Program-made: the position numbers and the translations under genes
The notes under the pieces: model-generated
Databases searched by the model: none
The model's input: only the letters and a program-made list of their open reading frames with translations
What the model was told of the DNA's origin: nothing
Origin: Embleya scabrispora DSM 41855
Lineage (GTDB): Bacteria; Actinomycetota; Actinomycetes; Streptomycetales; Streptomycetaceae
Assembly (NCBI RefSeq): GCF_000372745.1
Contig: NZ_KB889665.1
Location: forward strand, 1-64,000
DNA: 64,000 nucleotides
Direction of reading: 5' to 3'
Shown: in pieces, positions 1-8,095 of the stretch
Layout of the letters: the number at the start of each line of letters is the position of its first letter
Numbering within the stretch: position 1 is the stretch's first letter

Positions 1-20
1 GCGTGTTCGGTGGTGCGGCG

Positions 21-92
21 TGCGCGATACTGGGATTGAACCAGTGACCTCTTCCGTGTCAGGGAAGCGCTCTCCCGCTGAGCTAATCGCGC
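21..92 (-). tRNA. tRNA-Val (GAC)
   Basis: This 72-nt cloverleaf reads on the minus strand. A 7-bp acceptor stem (GCGCGAT with ATCGCGC) is followed by discriminator A at position 21. The anticodon loop CTGACAC gives anticodon GAC, and the T arm carries TTCAATC. No CCA is encoded. It is the last gene of the Gly-Cys-Val cluster and shares most of its D arm, variable region and T arm with tRNA-Val(CAC) at 8961-9032. Confidence 0.96.
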
Positions 93-132
93 GGGAAGTT
101 CACCCTCGGCACGGAGCCTTGGGGTCTCTTGG

Positions 133-203
133 AGGTGGAGACGGGATTTGAACCCGTGTAGACGGCTTTGCAGGCCGTTGCCTCGCCTCTCGGCCACTCC
201 ACC
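133..203 (-). tRNA. tRNA-Cys (GCA)
   Basis: This 71-nt cloverleaf reads on the minus strand with acceptor stem GGTGGAG paired to CTCCACC. The anticodon loop CTGCAAA gives GCA. The discriminator base is U, as expected for bacterial tRNA-Cys. It lies between tRNA-Gly and tRNA-Val and probably shares their primary transcript. Confidence 0.96.
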
Positions 204-252
204 AAGTGAAGGAACCATAGTGGTTGCCCACCACATTCCTCTACTTCTTCCG

Positions 253-325
253 AGCGGACGACGAGATTCGAACTCGCGACCCTCACCTTGGCAAGGTGAT
301 GCTCTACCAACTGAGCCACGTCCGC
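253..325 (-). tRNA. tRNA-Gly (GCC)
   Basis: This 73-nt cloverleaf reads on the minus strand with acceptor stem GCGGACG paired to CGTCCGC. The anticodon loop TTGCCAA gives GCC. It is the promoter-proximal gene of the three-tRNA cluster. Confidence 0.96.
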
Positions 326-368
326 CTGTCGGCCCGAGCTGCGTTTCCGCGTCCCGGCGACGTTGAGA

Positions 369-396
369 ACTTTAGCGGATCCGAGGGCCATCACAA
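369..396 (-). promoter_or_regulatory. Promoter of the tRNA-Gly-Cys-Val cluster
   Basis: On the minus strand a -35-like TTGTGA (391-396) is followed after 16 bp by a -10-like TAAAGT (369-374). This predicts a start near 362, about 37 nt before the 5' end of tRNA-Gly. The boxes and spacing suit the housekeeping sigma factor. The assignment is by pattern only. Confidence 0.6.
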
Positions 397-452
397 AAAC
401 CGATTCCCCGCGGACCCCGCCGCACGACCCGCGCAACCTGCGAAAACGACCG

Positions 453-487
453 AGGCCGGCTCGAACCACCAGGGTTCGAACCGGCCT
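453..487 (-). terminator. Intrinsic terminator of the DUF4328 gene
   Basis: The arms 453-467 and 473-487 form a 15-position stem with one mismatch and a 5-nt loop. Reading on the minus strand, the hairpin is followed within a few bases by a run of four T (GTCGTTTTCGC). It lies about 100 bp beyond the stop of the minus-strand gene ending at 583 and upstream of the tRNA promoter. Confidence 0.65.
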
Positions 488-582
488 TCGGCGCGGCTCG
501 GTGGGATCCTCCGAGGTACCTCGGCAAGCCCTCGATCGGGCCCGGGGCCTCTTCGGAACCCGGATGGGCCCCTTGGCTCAGC

Positions 583-2625
583 TCAACTGCGGCGCTCGCC
601 GGAGGCGGTGGGCTCGGCAACCGGAGCGACCGGGGCGTCAACCGTGTCCCGAGCGTTGTCGGTGTTCCCGGCATCCTCGACGGGCGCCGCCGGGGACGCC
701 GGCTGCACGTCCTGGACACGGTCCGCCAGCGCCGGTGCCTGGGCCGGGACCTGGGGGAGTTCGACGGGCGGGGCGGCGGGTACGGACTCGCCGGCGTCGA
801 TCGGCTCGGCCGAATCGGCCGGCGCGGTCTCGGCGGCGACCTCGGCTTCGGCCGCTGTCTCCGTCCCCACTGCCGCGGCCGGAACCGGGACCGGGGTCGA
901 GTCCGGAGCCGGGGTCGGCTCGGCCTCGGGTTCGGCCGGAGTCCGGACTTCGTTCTCGACTTCGTCCTCGCCGGATGGCGCGTGCTCGCCTTCGTCCTCG
1001 GTGACGTCGTCGACGGCGGACTCGGCAGCGGGACCGGCGACAGGCTCGGGAGCCGGCTCGACGACGGTTTCGGCAGCGGGCTCCGGGCCGGGCTCGACAG
1101 CGGGCTCCACGGCCTCGGTCGGCTTGCTCAGGGACACCGGCTCCTGCGATTCGGCCACGGCGGGTGTCGAAACCGGCTCGACGACGCCGGCGGTCGGCGC
1201 GGCGGTGGGCCGCGGCGGCGGGACCTGCTTGGGCCGCACGGCCGGTGCCCCGTCGACCGGCAGCACCGTGGTCGCGTCGGCGGCCGCCGCAGCTTCGTGA
1301 GCGGCCGGCGCGGAGGCAGCCCCGGTAGCAGCCCCGTTGGCCACAGCAGCCTCGGCAGGCGCAACAGCCGCAGCACCGGCGACCGCTGCCGAATCGACCG
1401 GCGCCGCAGCCCCATCGGAAGCCGCAGCCCCATCAGGACCCACAGCCGACGCCACCACCGTCGGCGCCTGCGGCACCGGCGGAGCGCCCGGCGTACCGGG
1501 AGCCTGCGGTACCGGCGGCGCGAAGTACCGCGCGGTCGGCGCCTGGGCCGGATAGGCCGCCCACGGCGTGGGCGCGCCACCGGCGAAGGCCGCCGGCATC
1601 CCCGGCATCGTGCCCGGCACCCCACCGGTGACCAGGCCCGACGCGAAGGCCAATGCCTCGCGCTCGTGCTGGAACGTGGTGATCTTGCGGACCACGAGAA
1701 TCGCCGCGACCGCCGCCAGGATCAGTACGACGTCCGCGACCCCGGACAGGAAGTCGATGGTCCGCAGCCGGTCGGCGTCGGACAGTTCGACGTCCTCGTC
1801 GAGCGGGTAGGACAGTCGGCTCGCGAAGAACAGCACACCCGAGGCCACCAGCAGCACCCACCAGGCCCACAGCAGCGGCAACCGCCCGGGAGTCCGGCCG
1901 CCGCGCTCGGCGGTCCGCGGATCGCTCGCGCGCCACACGTCGTGCAGGATCAGCTTGGGGAACCACAGGCTGACCACCGGTACCAGCCAGCCACCGATCG
2001 CCCACCCGGTGGACAGGTGCTGCTTCGAGGGGCCGAACAGGTCCACGTTGGCGCGGGCCCGGTACATCCAGATGATGAACAGCACGGCGGTCGCGATCAT
2101 CGACAGGACCAGGAACGTGGTCGCCGCCGCCACGAGCGAGTCCGAGTCCTCGGCCTTGGTGCGCAGCGCGTCGGTCATGCCGAGCTCGCCGGCGTCGGAG
2201 ATCCGCCGCAGGACGTCCGCACGGTGGAAGAACGCCGCCGCGCACAGCCCCGCGAACACCGCGGACAGCGGCAGCAGGATGTACAGCGATACGGCGAGTC
2301 CACGCAGCGCGCGAAACGGCTGCGGCAGCCAACCCGGGTAGGGCGAGGCCGGATACGCACCCGGCATGCCGTACGGGGTCTGCGGGGCGAACTGTCCCGG
2401 CGCGTGCGGATAGGCACCCGCGTACGCGCCGGCCGGGGCGGGCGCGGGTGCGGCGTACGGATCCGGCGGCGTGGGCGCCGCGGGAGTGGCGGGAGCCGCG
2501 GCGGGCCCGGCGACCACGGGGGTCTCGGTGCCGGGCTGCTGCGGCGCGGCGGCGGCCGGGACGGCGCCGCAGTACGAACAGCGGTCGGCCCGCGTAGACC
2601 AGGTGTCGCAGGCGGAACAGTGCAC
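583..2625 (-). CDS. DUF4328 membrane protein with N-terminal zinc ribbon and long Ala/Pro/Glu tail
   Basis: This encodes 680 residues from a GTG start preceded by an AAGGAC ribosome-binding site; the open frame extends 36 codons further upstream without a better start. The N-terminus has a C3-x2-C6-x9-C16-x2-C19 zinc-ribbon pattern, then a Pro/Ala/Gly/Tyr linker to about residue 105. The core has four to five hydrophobic segments and the block GWAIGGWLVPVVSLWFPK with DVWRASDP, which is diagnostic of DUF4328. From about residue 345 to the end the protein is low-complexity Ala/Pro/Glu/Val, probably disordered and cytoplasmic. The family has no established function. It is divergent from pabB. 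Confidence 0.85.
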   Translation of the reverse strand: MHCSACDTWSTRADRCSYCGAVPAAAAPQQPGTETPVVAGPAAAPATPAAPTPPDPYAAPAPAPAGAYAGAYPHAPGQFAPQTPYGMPGAYPASPYPGWLPQPFRALRGLAVSLYILLPLSAVFAGLCAAAFFHRADVLRRISDAGELGMTDALRTKAEDSDSLVAAATTFLVLSMIATAVLFIIWMYRARANVDLFGPSKQHLSTGWAIGGWLVPVVSLWFPKLILHDVWRASDPRTAERGGRTPGRLPLLWAWWVLLVASGVLFFASRLSYPLDEDVELSDADRLRTIDFLSGVADVVLILAAVAAILVVRKITTFQHEREALAFASGLVTGGVPGTMPGMPAAFAGGAPTPWAAYPAQAPTARYFAPPVPQAPGTPGAPPVPQAPTVVASAVGPDGAAASDGAAAPVDSAAVAGAAAVAPAEAAVANGAATGAASAPAAHEAAAAADATTVLPVDGAPAVRPKQVPPPRPTAAPTAGVVEPVSTPAVAESQEPVSLSKPTEAVEPAVEPGPEPAAETVVEPAPEPVAGPAAESAVDDVTEDEGEHAPSGEDEVENEVRTPAEPEAEPTPAPDSTPVPVPAAAVGTETAAEAEVAAETAPADSAEPIDAGESVPAAPPVELPQVPAQAPALADRVQDVQPASPAAPVEDAGNTDNARDTVDAPVAPVAEPTASGERRS

Positions 2626-2941
2626 GGATGAACGTCCTTCGATCGCGTGGTGCCGTGGAGACTTCGAGGGCCGGGGCGAACCGACCGGATGGGGTGCGGT
2701 CACCGGACTCGGGGCTGCCGGATCCCTACCCACCGTGCCGCATCATGCCGTGCCCGACCGGCACACGGGAACGCGGAACCGGTTCGGGGCAGTTCCGGGC
2801 GGGTGGGGCGCGCCCACCCGGGGCCGTCGAAGCCGCCGGTGCCGGGCCGTTCGCGGCGTTGCCGCGCCCTTCTACAATGGACGATCTGATCCGCGCGCCG
2901 ATCCGCCACAGGTGCCGCGGTCGCGACCTCGGAACGAACCA
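2626..2941. other. Divergent intergenic region, DUF4328 gene / pabB
   Basis: This 316-bp gap holds the pabB promoter (-10 TACAAT at 2873-2878) and the ribosome-binding site of the leftward gene. I see no further gene in it. Confidence 0.6.
2873..2878 (+). promoter_or_regulatory. -10 box of the pabB-pabC operon
   Basis: TACAAT is a near-consensus -10 hexamer in very GC-rich surroundings, about 57 bp before the GTG proposed as pabB start, once a start site 7 bp downstream is allowed. TTCGCG lies 17 bp upstream as a weak -35. The hexamer sits in TACAATGG, a sequence context shared with three other promoters in the window. Confidence 0.5.
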
Positions 2942-4042
2942 GTGAGTCAGCCACCTCCCCTCGCCCACCTCGGCGGGCGCTTGGCCACCGGCCTGCGTGA
3001 CGTCACCCGTGACCCGGCCGCCCTGGATTCGCACGGGTTCTGGGCCGTCGTCGCCGACTTCGAGGGCGACCTGTTGTGCGCACGCTTCGACGAGGTGCGC
3101 CCGGCCCCGCTGCCGACCGCGCCGTGGACCGGACCGCCCGCCCACGCGTGGACCGACTCGCTCGGCGCCGACGCCTACCGCGCCGGGGTACGCCGGATCC
3201 GCGAACACATAGCCGCCGGTGACGTGTACCAGGTCAACCTGTGCCGCCTGCTCAGCGCGCCGCTGCCCGAGGACGCCGACATCCTCGGCCTGGCCGGCCG
3301 CCTCGCGCACGGCAACCCCGCCCCGTACGCGGGAGTGATCCGACTGCCCGAACACGACGTGCACGTCGCGTGCGCGTCGCCCGAGCTCTACCTGCACCGC
3401 GCCGGCGACCGGGTCTGGTCCGGCCCGATCAAGGGCACCGGCCGCACCGAGGCCGACCTGCTGGCCAAGGACTACGCCGAGAACGTGATGATCGTGGACC
3501 TGGTCCGCAACGACCTCGGCCGGGCGAGCGCGATCGGCTCGGTCACCGTGCCCGACCTGTGCGTGGTCGAGAAGCACCCGGGCCTGGTCCACCTCGTCTC
3601 CACCGTCGCCGGCACCCTGGCACCCGGCGTGGGCTGGCCCGAGCTGTTCGCCGCGACGTTCCCGCCCGGATCGGTCAGCGGTGCGCCCAAGAGCAGCGCG
3701 CTGCGGATCATCGACGAACTCGAACCGGTCCCGCGCGGCCCGTACTGCGGCGCGATCGGCTGGGTCGACGCGGACCGCCGCGAGGGCTCGCTCGCGGTGG
3801 GCATACGCAGCTTCTTCGTCCGGGACGGCCGGCTGTGCTTCGGCACCGGTGCCGGCATCACGTACGACTCCGACCCGCAGCGCGAGTGGGACGAGACCGA
3901 ACTCAAGGCACACAACCTGCTCGCGGTGGCCGGGCGGGACTATCCGCCGGGCCCCGAACACGAGCGTGCCGCGCGGGACGCGCACCACTCGGGTGTGCCG
4001 GAGACCCCGGACAACGCAATGGACGCCTCGGAGGGCGCATGA
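2942..4042 (+). CDS. pabB: Aminodeoxychorismate synthase component I-type chorismate-binding enzyme
   Basis: This encodes 366 residues that convert chorismate, with ammonia from a separate glutaminase, to 4-amino-4-deoxychorismate for folate. The chorismate-binding fold is clear: YQVNL near residue 97, GPIKGTGR, LVRNDLGR, PPGSVSGAPK and GTGAGITYDSDP. No glutamine amidotransferase domain is fused, and the N-terminal region is shorter than in full-length PabB or TrpE, as in stand-alone actinobacterial PabB proteins. The stop overlaps the ATG of pabC (ATGA). The GTG start has only a weak ribosome-binding site. Pairing with pabC favours folate over tryptophan or siderophore synthesis. Confidence 0.85.
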   Translation: MSQPPPLAHLGGRLATGLRDVTRDPAALDSHGFWAVVADFEGDLLCARFDEVRPAPLPTAPWTGPPAHAWTDSLGADAYRAGVRRIREHIAAGDVYQVNLCRLLSAPLPEDADILGLAGRLAHGNPAPYAGVIRLPEHDVHVACASPELYLHRAGDRVWSGPIKGTGRTEADLLAKDYAENVMIVDLVRNDLGRASAIGSVTVPDLCVVEKHPGLVHLVSTVAGTLAPGVGWPELFAATFPPGSVSGAPKSSALRIIDELEPVPRGPYCGAIGWVDADRREGSLAVGIRSFFVRDGRLCFGTGAGITYDSDPQREWDETELKAHNLLAVAGRDYPPGPEHERAARDAHHSGVPETPDNAMDASEGA

Positions 4043-4863
4043 GCAGAATTTGGCTGAACGATCGCCTCGTCGACGACGAGCAAGCGGTGGTTCGGGTGGA
4101 CGACCACGGTCTGACCGTCGGCGACGGCGTCTTCGAGACGATGAAGGCGACCGGCGGGCGGGCCTTCGCGACGACCCGGCACCTGGATCGACTGGCCCGC
4201 TCCGCGCGCGGTCTCGGGCTGCCCGCGCCCGACTCCGAGTTGATCCGGCGCGCGTGCGACGAGGTGCTCGCGGCCAACCCGCTGCCCGGTGTGGGCCGGC
4301 TGCGGATCACCTACACGGGCGGCCGCTCGCCGCTGGGCTCCGAACGCGGCGATGCCGCGCCGACGCTGGTGGTGGCCCTCGGCGCGGCCAAGGCCCGGGG
4401 CGAGAGCACGGCCGTGGTCACCGTCCCGTGGACCCGCAACGAGCACGCGCCGACCACCGGCCTCAAGACCACGAGCTACGCGGACAACGTGGTGATGCTC
4501 GGCTACGCCGCCGAACGCGGCGCGAGCGAGGCGCTGTTCGCGAACACTGCGGGCAACCTGTGCGAGGGCACCGGCTCGAACGTGTTCGCCGTACTCGACG
4601 GCCGCGTCGTCACCCCACCGCTGTCGGCCGGCTGCCTGGCCGGGGTCACCCGCGCGCTGGTGCTGGAGTGGGTCGGCGCCGAGGAGATCGACATACCCCT
4701 GGCCATGCTCGCCGACGCCGAGGAGGTGTTCCTGACCTCGTCGCTGCGCGACATCCAGGCCGTGCACCACATCGACGAGCACACCCCGGCGGCGCCCGGC
4801 CCGCTCACCCGCAAGGCGATGGACATCTTCGCGGCCCGCTCCGCCGCCGACATCGACCCGTGA
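4039..4863 (+). CDS. pabC: Aminodeoxychorismate lyase (class IV aminotransferase fold)
   Basis: This encodes 274 residues. It is a PLP enzyme that releases pyruvate from aminodeoxychorismate to give 4-aminobenzoate. Family signs are GDGVFETMK near residues 28-36, the likely Schiff-base lysine K143 in GLKTTSYADN, and the C-terminal block LCEGTGSNVF (E176) that contacts PLP. The length is typical. It overlaps pabB by four bases, so the two are probably translationally coupled. A branched-chain or D-amino-acid aminotransferase of the same fold is the main alternative, and the partner gene argues against it. Confidence 0.85.
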   Translation: MSRIWLNDRLVDDEQAVVRVDDHGLTVGDGVFETMKATGGRAFATTRHLDRLARSARGLGLPAPDSELIRRACDEVLAANPLPGVGRLRITYTGGRSPLGSERGDAAPTLVVALGAAKARGESTAVVTVPWTRNEHAPTTGLKTTSYADNVVMLGYAAERGASEALFANTAGNLCEGTGSNVFAVLDGRVVTPPLSAGCLAGVTRALVLEWVGAEEIDIPLAMLADAEEVFLTSSLRDIQAVHHIDEHTPAAPGPLTRKAMDIFAARSAADIDP

Positions 4864-5030
4864 TCGCGCCGTAGGGGCGACCCCGTCGCGCCGACGACGC
4901 ATGGACCGCGTTCGCGGCGGCGTGATCGCGCGCGTGGCTCCCGACCAGCCCCGAGCAGGTTGGCCGGGGTCACGCGCGGGCAGCACTGCCGGTAACGGGG
5001 CGCTGCGCCCGGGAAGGCGGGGGCCACCAG

Positions 5031-5759
5031 ATGACCACCACTCTGCGACCGGCCGGACCAGGTCGTGACGGCGTGTATTCGATCTGCGCCAACGGCCGAT
5101 CCGTCGGCGGCGTGCACCTGACCCCGCTGGGCCCGTGGGGCGCCGGCACCGGATGGATCCTGCACATCCAGGTGCTGCCGTCGCGCCGCCGCCGCGGCCA
5201 CGGATGCGTCGCGATGCTCGCCGCCGAGGAGATCATGCGCGGCCTGCGCTGCACTCGGATGGCGGCGGCCGTCCCCGAGGGCAACCGTGCGGCGACCGGC
5301 CTCGTCCAGGCGCTGGGCTACGCCCCCGACAGCCGCCGACTCGCGGCTCCCGTGCGCGCCACCGGACTGCCGCCCGGCGTACGGATGATGGACACCGACG
5401 AACGCGACGCGTGGTGCGCGGCGGAACTGCACCGGTACGCGGCGGACCTGCGTGCGGCGGGCTGGGCCGCCCCCGTGGCGCAGGCTCGGGCCCAGGCGCG
5501 GTTGGACCACCCCACCGCGCCCGCGCCGTACACGCTGGGCGAGGGCGCGGTGGTGTGGGTCGCCCACGGCGTCATCCTGGCGCTGACCGCGCCGACCCCG
5601 GCCGACGCGGCGACCCTGCTGCGCGCGGCCGGCCACGTGACGGCGACGCAGGGCCTGCACGAGGTCGCCATCGAACTCCCGGACGACACCCACGCGAAGG
5701 TCTGCACGACGGCGGGATTCGCGCCGCGTACGCGTTATTGGGGGAAACCCATCCTGTGA
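5031..5759 (+). CDS. GNAT-family N-acetyltransferase
   Basis: This encodes 242 residues. The centre shows the acetyl-CoA-binding signature: WILHIQVLPSRRRRGHGCVA contains the beta4 strand and the R/Q-x2-G-x-G/A type loop (near residues 41-60), followed by AAAVPEGNRAATGLVQALGY. The C-terminal third (about 120-242) is less typical and may form a second, degenerate GNAT lobe. The ATG is preceded by a purine-rich stretch (GGAAGGCGGGGG). The substrate cannot be inferred from sequence or context. Confidence 0.75.
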   Translation: MTTTLRPAGPGRDGVYSICANGRSVGGVHLTPLGPWGAGTGWILHIQVLPSRRRRGHGCVAMLAAEEIMRGLRCTRMAAAVPEGNRAATGLVQALGYAPDSRRLAAPVRATGLPPGVRMMDTDERDAWCAAELHRYAADLRAAGWAAPVAQARAQARLDHPTAPAPYTLGEGAVVWVAHGVILALTAPTPADAATLLRAAGHVTATQGLHEVAIELPDDTHAKVCTTAGFAPRTRYWGKPIL

Positions 5760-5893
5760 GGGTCGGGCACATCCCTGATCCTGGGTGTACTCCACGGGGA
5801 GGAGATGGATCGGTCGGTGTCCTCCCCGAGTACTGAACCGACCGCCGATCATGGCATCCGGAGGCGGAGGCGACGACGATGGGGGAAGTACCA

Positions 5894-5981
5894 GGACCGA
5901 CAGGACCGACAAGACCGACGGAACCGACACCGAGGCTTCGAACGTTTCGAATGACTCGAACTTTTCGAACGCTTCGCACGA
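5894..5981 (+). repeat. Two adjacent 9-bp tandem arrays
   Basis: Four units of GGACCGACA type occupy 5894-5929 (two identical, two with two changes each). Five units of TTCGAACGN type occupy 5937-5981. Both have a strict 9-bp period. They lie just upstream of the ribosome-binding site of the membrane-protein gene at 5998. In that gene's frame they would encode (x-Thr-Asp)4 and (x-Ser-Asn)4. Confidence 0.8.
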
Positions 5982-5997
5982 GGAGGAGGCCGAGCGC

Positions 5998-6519
5998 ATG
6001 TCCGGCGCAGATGTGGTGACCGGCGCCCTGTGCATGGCGCTGACGGGTCTCGGCCTGGTCATCGCGGTACAGAAGGTACGCCAACGACGTTTCCTGAACG
6101 CGACGCGGTGGACCGCCGCGGCGCTGTTCCCGATCGGGCTGTACCTGACCGGCCTGGCCACGCTGGGCCGCCGGGTGGGCAGCGCGGCCGCCGACTGGGC
6201 GACCGACCTCGCCTTCGGGATCAAGGCATGGGGCGGCGTCGCGATTCTCGCGTTCGCCGTGATGTTGCTGATGATCACCCGCATGATCAGCCGCAAGAAC
6301 CCGGAGTCGACGGGTACGGCGGCTTCCTCCTCCGCGGATCTGTCCGCGCTCATGGGCGGAACCGGCGCGGGCGGCAGTACGGGTGGTGCGGAGGGTGCCC
6401 TGCCCCGGAGCCGGCAGCCGAAGCCGGCCCCGGCGCCGCGCTCTCGGCGCGCGGCGCGCGGCGCGGTCGACGACGAGTTCGCGGAGATCGAGGAACTGCT
6501 GCGCAAGCGCGGGATCTGA
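5998..6519 (+). CDS. Small membrane protein of unknown function
   Basis: This encodes 173 residues. Hydrophobic segments lie near residues 4-20, 38-58 and 77-98, followed by a basic, Ala/Ser-rich cytoplasmic tail ending in DDEFAEIEELLRKRGI, an amphipathic acidic helix. The ATG at 5998 is chosen because GAGGAGGAGG lies about 10 bases upstream. The frame stays open to 5785, so a longer protein starting at ATG 5851 would include the Thr-Asp/Ser-Asn repeats, but that start lacks a ribosome-binding site. I do not recognise a family. Confidence 0.65.
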   Translation: MSGADVVTGALCMALTGLGLVIAVQKVRQRRFLNATRWTAAALFPIGLYLTGLATLGRRVGSAAADWATDLAFGIKAWGGVAILAFAVMLLMITRMISRKNPESTGTAASSSADLSALMGGTGAGGSTGGAEGALPRSRQPKPAPAPRSRRAARGAVDDEFAEIEELLRKRGI

Positions 6520-6860
6520 AGTCGGGGAATCCCGATTTGCGGATTACCGCCGGTTGTCGGCCGTTACCGAGAGGCGGAGTAAACACACGCTGTGCACAAC
6601 AGGACACGCCACGGGATGGTGAATGTGAGCGCATTCCCATGCCGGAAAATGTGTTCGACTGTGCGCTTTCTTTGCGCCATGTGCGGATCGTGTACATATT
6701 CGGATCGACCGATCGCGCGGCGTGTGCGATTCACTCGTCCGGCGGCTGCGGCCCGACGTGAGAACGCTCCGCCGCTCCCACCTTGTGGACGGTGGGTGCG
6801 GCGGAGCGCTGACGTACGTACCCGGCGCTGCGGACAGGGGCGTGCCCGCGGTCCCGGGGC
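6520..6860. other. Convergent intergenic region with shared terminator
   Basis: This 341-bp gap lies between two converging genes. Its first 200 bases are visibly less GC-rich than the flanks (for example TGTACATATTCGGATCG). The right part holds a long hairpin at 6765-6808. No gene with actinobacterial codon usage is apparent. Confidence 0.55.
6765..6808. terminator. Bidirectional terminator between membrane-protein gene and ssgB
   Basis: The arms 6765-6782 and 6791-6808 pair over 18 positions with one mismatch around an 8-nt loop (TTGTGGAC). It sits 52 bp beyond the ssgB stop and between converging genes, so it probably serves both strands. There is no T run, which is usual for actinobacterial terminators. 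Confidence 0.75.
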
Positions 6861-7274
6861 TCAGTTCTCGGCGAGAATCTGGGACAGTTCCCGGTCGAGG
6901 TCGAAGAAGCGATGCTCGTTGCCGGGGGCGACGGCAGCGTTCGTACGCTTCAGGAACGACTCCAGCGCCCGCGCGGGCGCTTCGAGCAGGGCTTCACCCT
7001 CGGGCGAGCTGAGGGCGATGCAGACGATGCTCTGTCCGTGGCTTCGGGAGGGCCACACACGAACGTCGCCGGTGCCGGAGGGCTGACGCAGCCCATCGGC
7101 GAGAAGGTCGCGGGCGAAGACCCAGTCGACCGTCTCATCGGCACCCGTGTGGAAGGTCGCATGCACGGCGTACGGGTCCGAAGAGTCGTAGCGCAGCCCC
7201 GCAGGGACTGGCAATGAAGACTCGCTCGAGACGACGAGGCGCAGGTGCAGCTCACAGCTGACCGTGGTGTTCAT
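6861..7274 (-). CDS. ssgB: SsgB, sporulation-specific septation regulator
   Basis: This encodes 137 residues, exactly the length I know for SsgB, counted from MNTTVSCELHLRLVV. The sequence is nearly the Streptomyces SsgB throughout: PVPAGLRYDSSDPYAVHATF, VFARDLLADGL, GDVRVWPSR, ALSSPEGEALLEAPARALESFLKRT. SsgB is the SALP protein that, with SsgA, recruits FtsZ to sporulation septum sites in aerial hyphae. Its presence implies sporulating hyphal growth. The ATG at 7274 is preferred over the upstream in-frame ATG because it gives the conserved N-terminus. Streptomyces ssgB depends on stress-type sigma factor H. A loosely similar GTTT-N17-GGGATG occurs upstream, too weak to assign. Confidence 0.95.
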   Translation of the reverse strand: MNTTVSCELHLRLVVSSESSLPVPAGLRYDSSDPYAVHATFHTGADETVDWVFARDLLADGLRQPSGTGDVRVWPSRSHGQSIVCIALSSPEGEALLEAPARALESFLKRTNAAVAPGNEHRFFDLDRELSQILAEN

Positions 7275-7589
7275 AAGCGCCATGGCCTTTCGCTCAGTGT
7301 GCGCTCGGGGATTCGCACGTCGGCGTTCGCAACATCCCACCTGCGGACCTCCTGTAAACGTCTCTGCCCGATATACGGGCGTCTGGGTACTCCTTAAGAG
7401 CGATGCGGAGGTGTAACGTTCGCCCGCATGATTTCCGGAAGGGAACAGGCGTTCAGTTCATGCCCGTCATGCTCGGAGCGAGTCCGCGCCGTACGGTCGG
7501 GCCTGCACCGAACCTCTGCCCCCTTGTAGCGTTGTCAAGCCAGGCCGAGCCATGGTCGGCTCCGGCCGCAGGCCACACGGAGGTGCCCG
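7275..7589. other. Divergent regulatory region, ssgB / PGPGW membrane protein
   Basis: This 315-bp gap separates divergent genes. It contains the AT-centred inverted repeat GCCCG-ATATA-CGGGC at 7366-7380 and a -10-like TAGCGT at 7527-7532 for the rightward gene. I see no gene in it. Confidence 0.55.
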
Positions 7590-8081
7590 GTGAACGACGG
7601 CCGGTACGACGAGAGAGGTAGACCAAGGATGGACACGGGGGTCGCGGACAACAACGCGCACGCCACACGAGAGCCCACCGCCGACCAGGACGCCCCGAGC
7701 GGCCCGGCCGACAAGCAGGCGAAACCATTCGGCTCCCGCGCACCCGCCTTCATCAAGCGCTCCAAGCCCTTGCACATGACCTGGCAGATCGGCGTCGCCG
7801 TGATCGGCTTCGCGATCATCGTCGGCGGCATCATCATGCTCCCGCTCCCCGGCCCCGGCTGGGCGGTCATCTTCCTCGGCCTGGCCGTCCTCGGCACCGA
7901 ATTCGTCTGGGCCCAACGCACCCTCCTGTGGACCAAGGACAAGGTCACCAAGGCCGCCAACCGCGCCCTCGACCCCAAAACCCGCCGGCGCAATATGATC
8001 ATGCTCGCCATCGGCCTCATCCTCATCGCGGCGGCGGTGGCACTGTATTTGTGGAAATACGGGATGGCTCTTCCGTTTTGA
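7590..8081 (+). CDS. PGPGW-motif (TIGR02611-type) membrane protein
   Basis: This encodes 163 residues. After a hydrophilic N-terminus, two membrane segments (about 68-92 and 137-156) flank the signature LPLPGPGWAVIFLGLAVLGTEF. This matches the small actinobacterial family with a Pro-Gly-Pro-Gly-Trp motif, known from sequence but without assigned function. The GTG start is chosen because GGAGGTG lies just upstream; an internal ATG at 7629 has a poorer site. Adjacency to ssgB is known from Streptomyces chromosomes. Confidence 0.8.
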   Translation: MNDGRYDERGRPRMDTGVADNNAHATREPTADQDAPSGPADKQAKPFGSRAPAFIKRSKPLHMTWQIGVAVIGFAIIVGGIIMLPLPGPGWAVIFLGLAVLGTEFVWAQRTLLWTKDKVTKAANRALDPKTRRRNMIMLAIGLILIAAAVALYLWKYGMALPF

Positions 8082-8095
8082 TTCGGTTGGGGAGT

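Noticed and set aside
461-479. TCGAACC-N5-GGTTCGA as a LexA/SOS box
   Set aside because: The spacing between half-sites does not fit CGAAC-N4-GTTCG, and the sequence is the stem of a terminator with a downstream T run.
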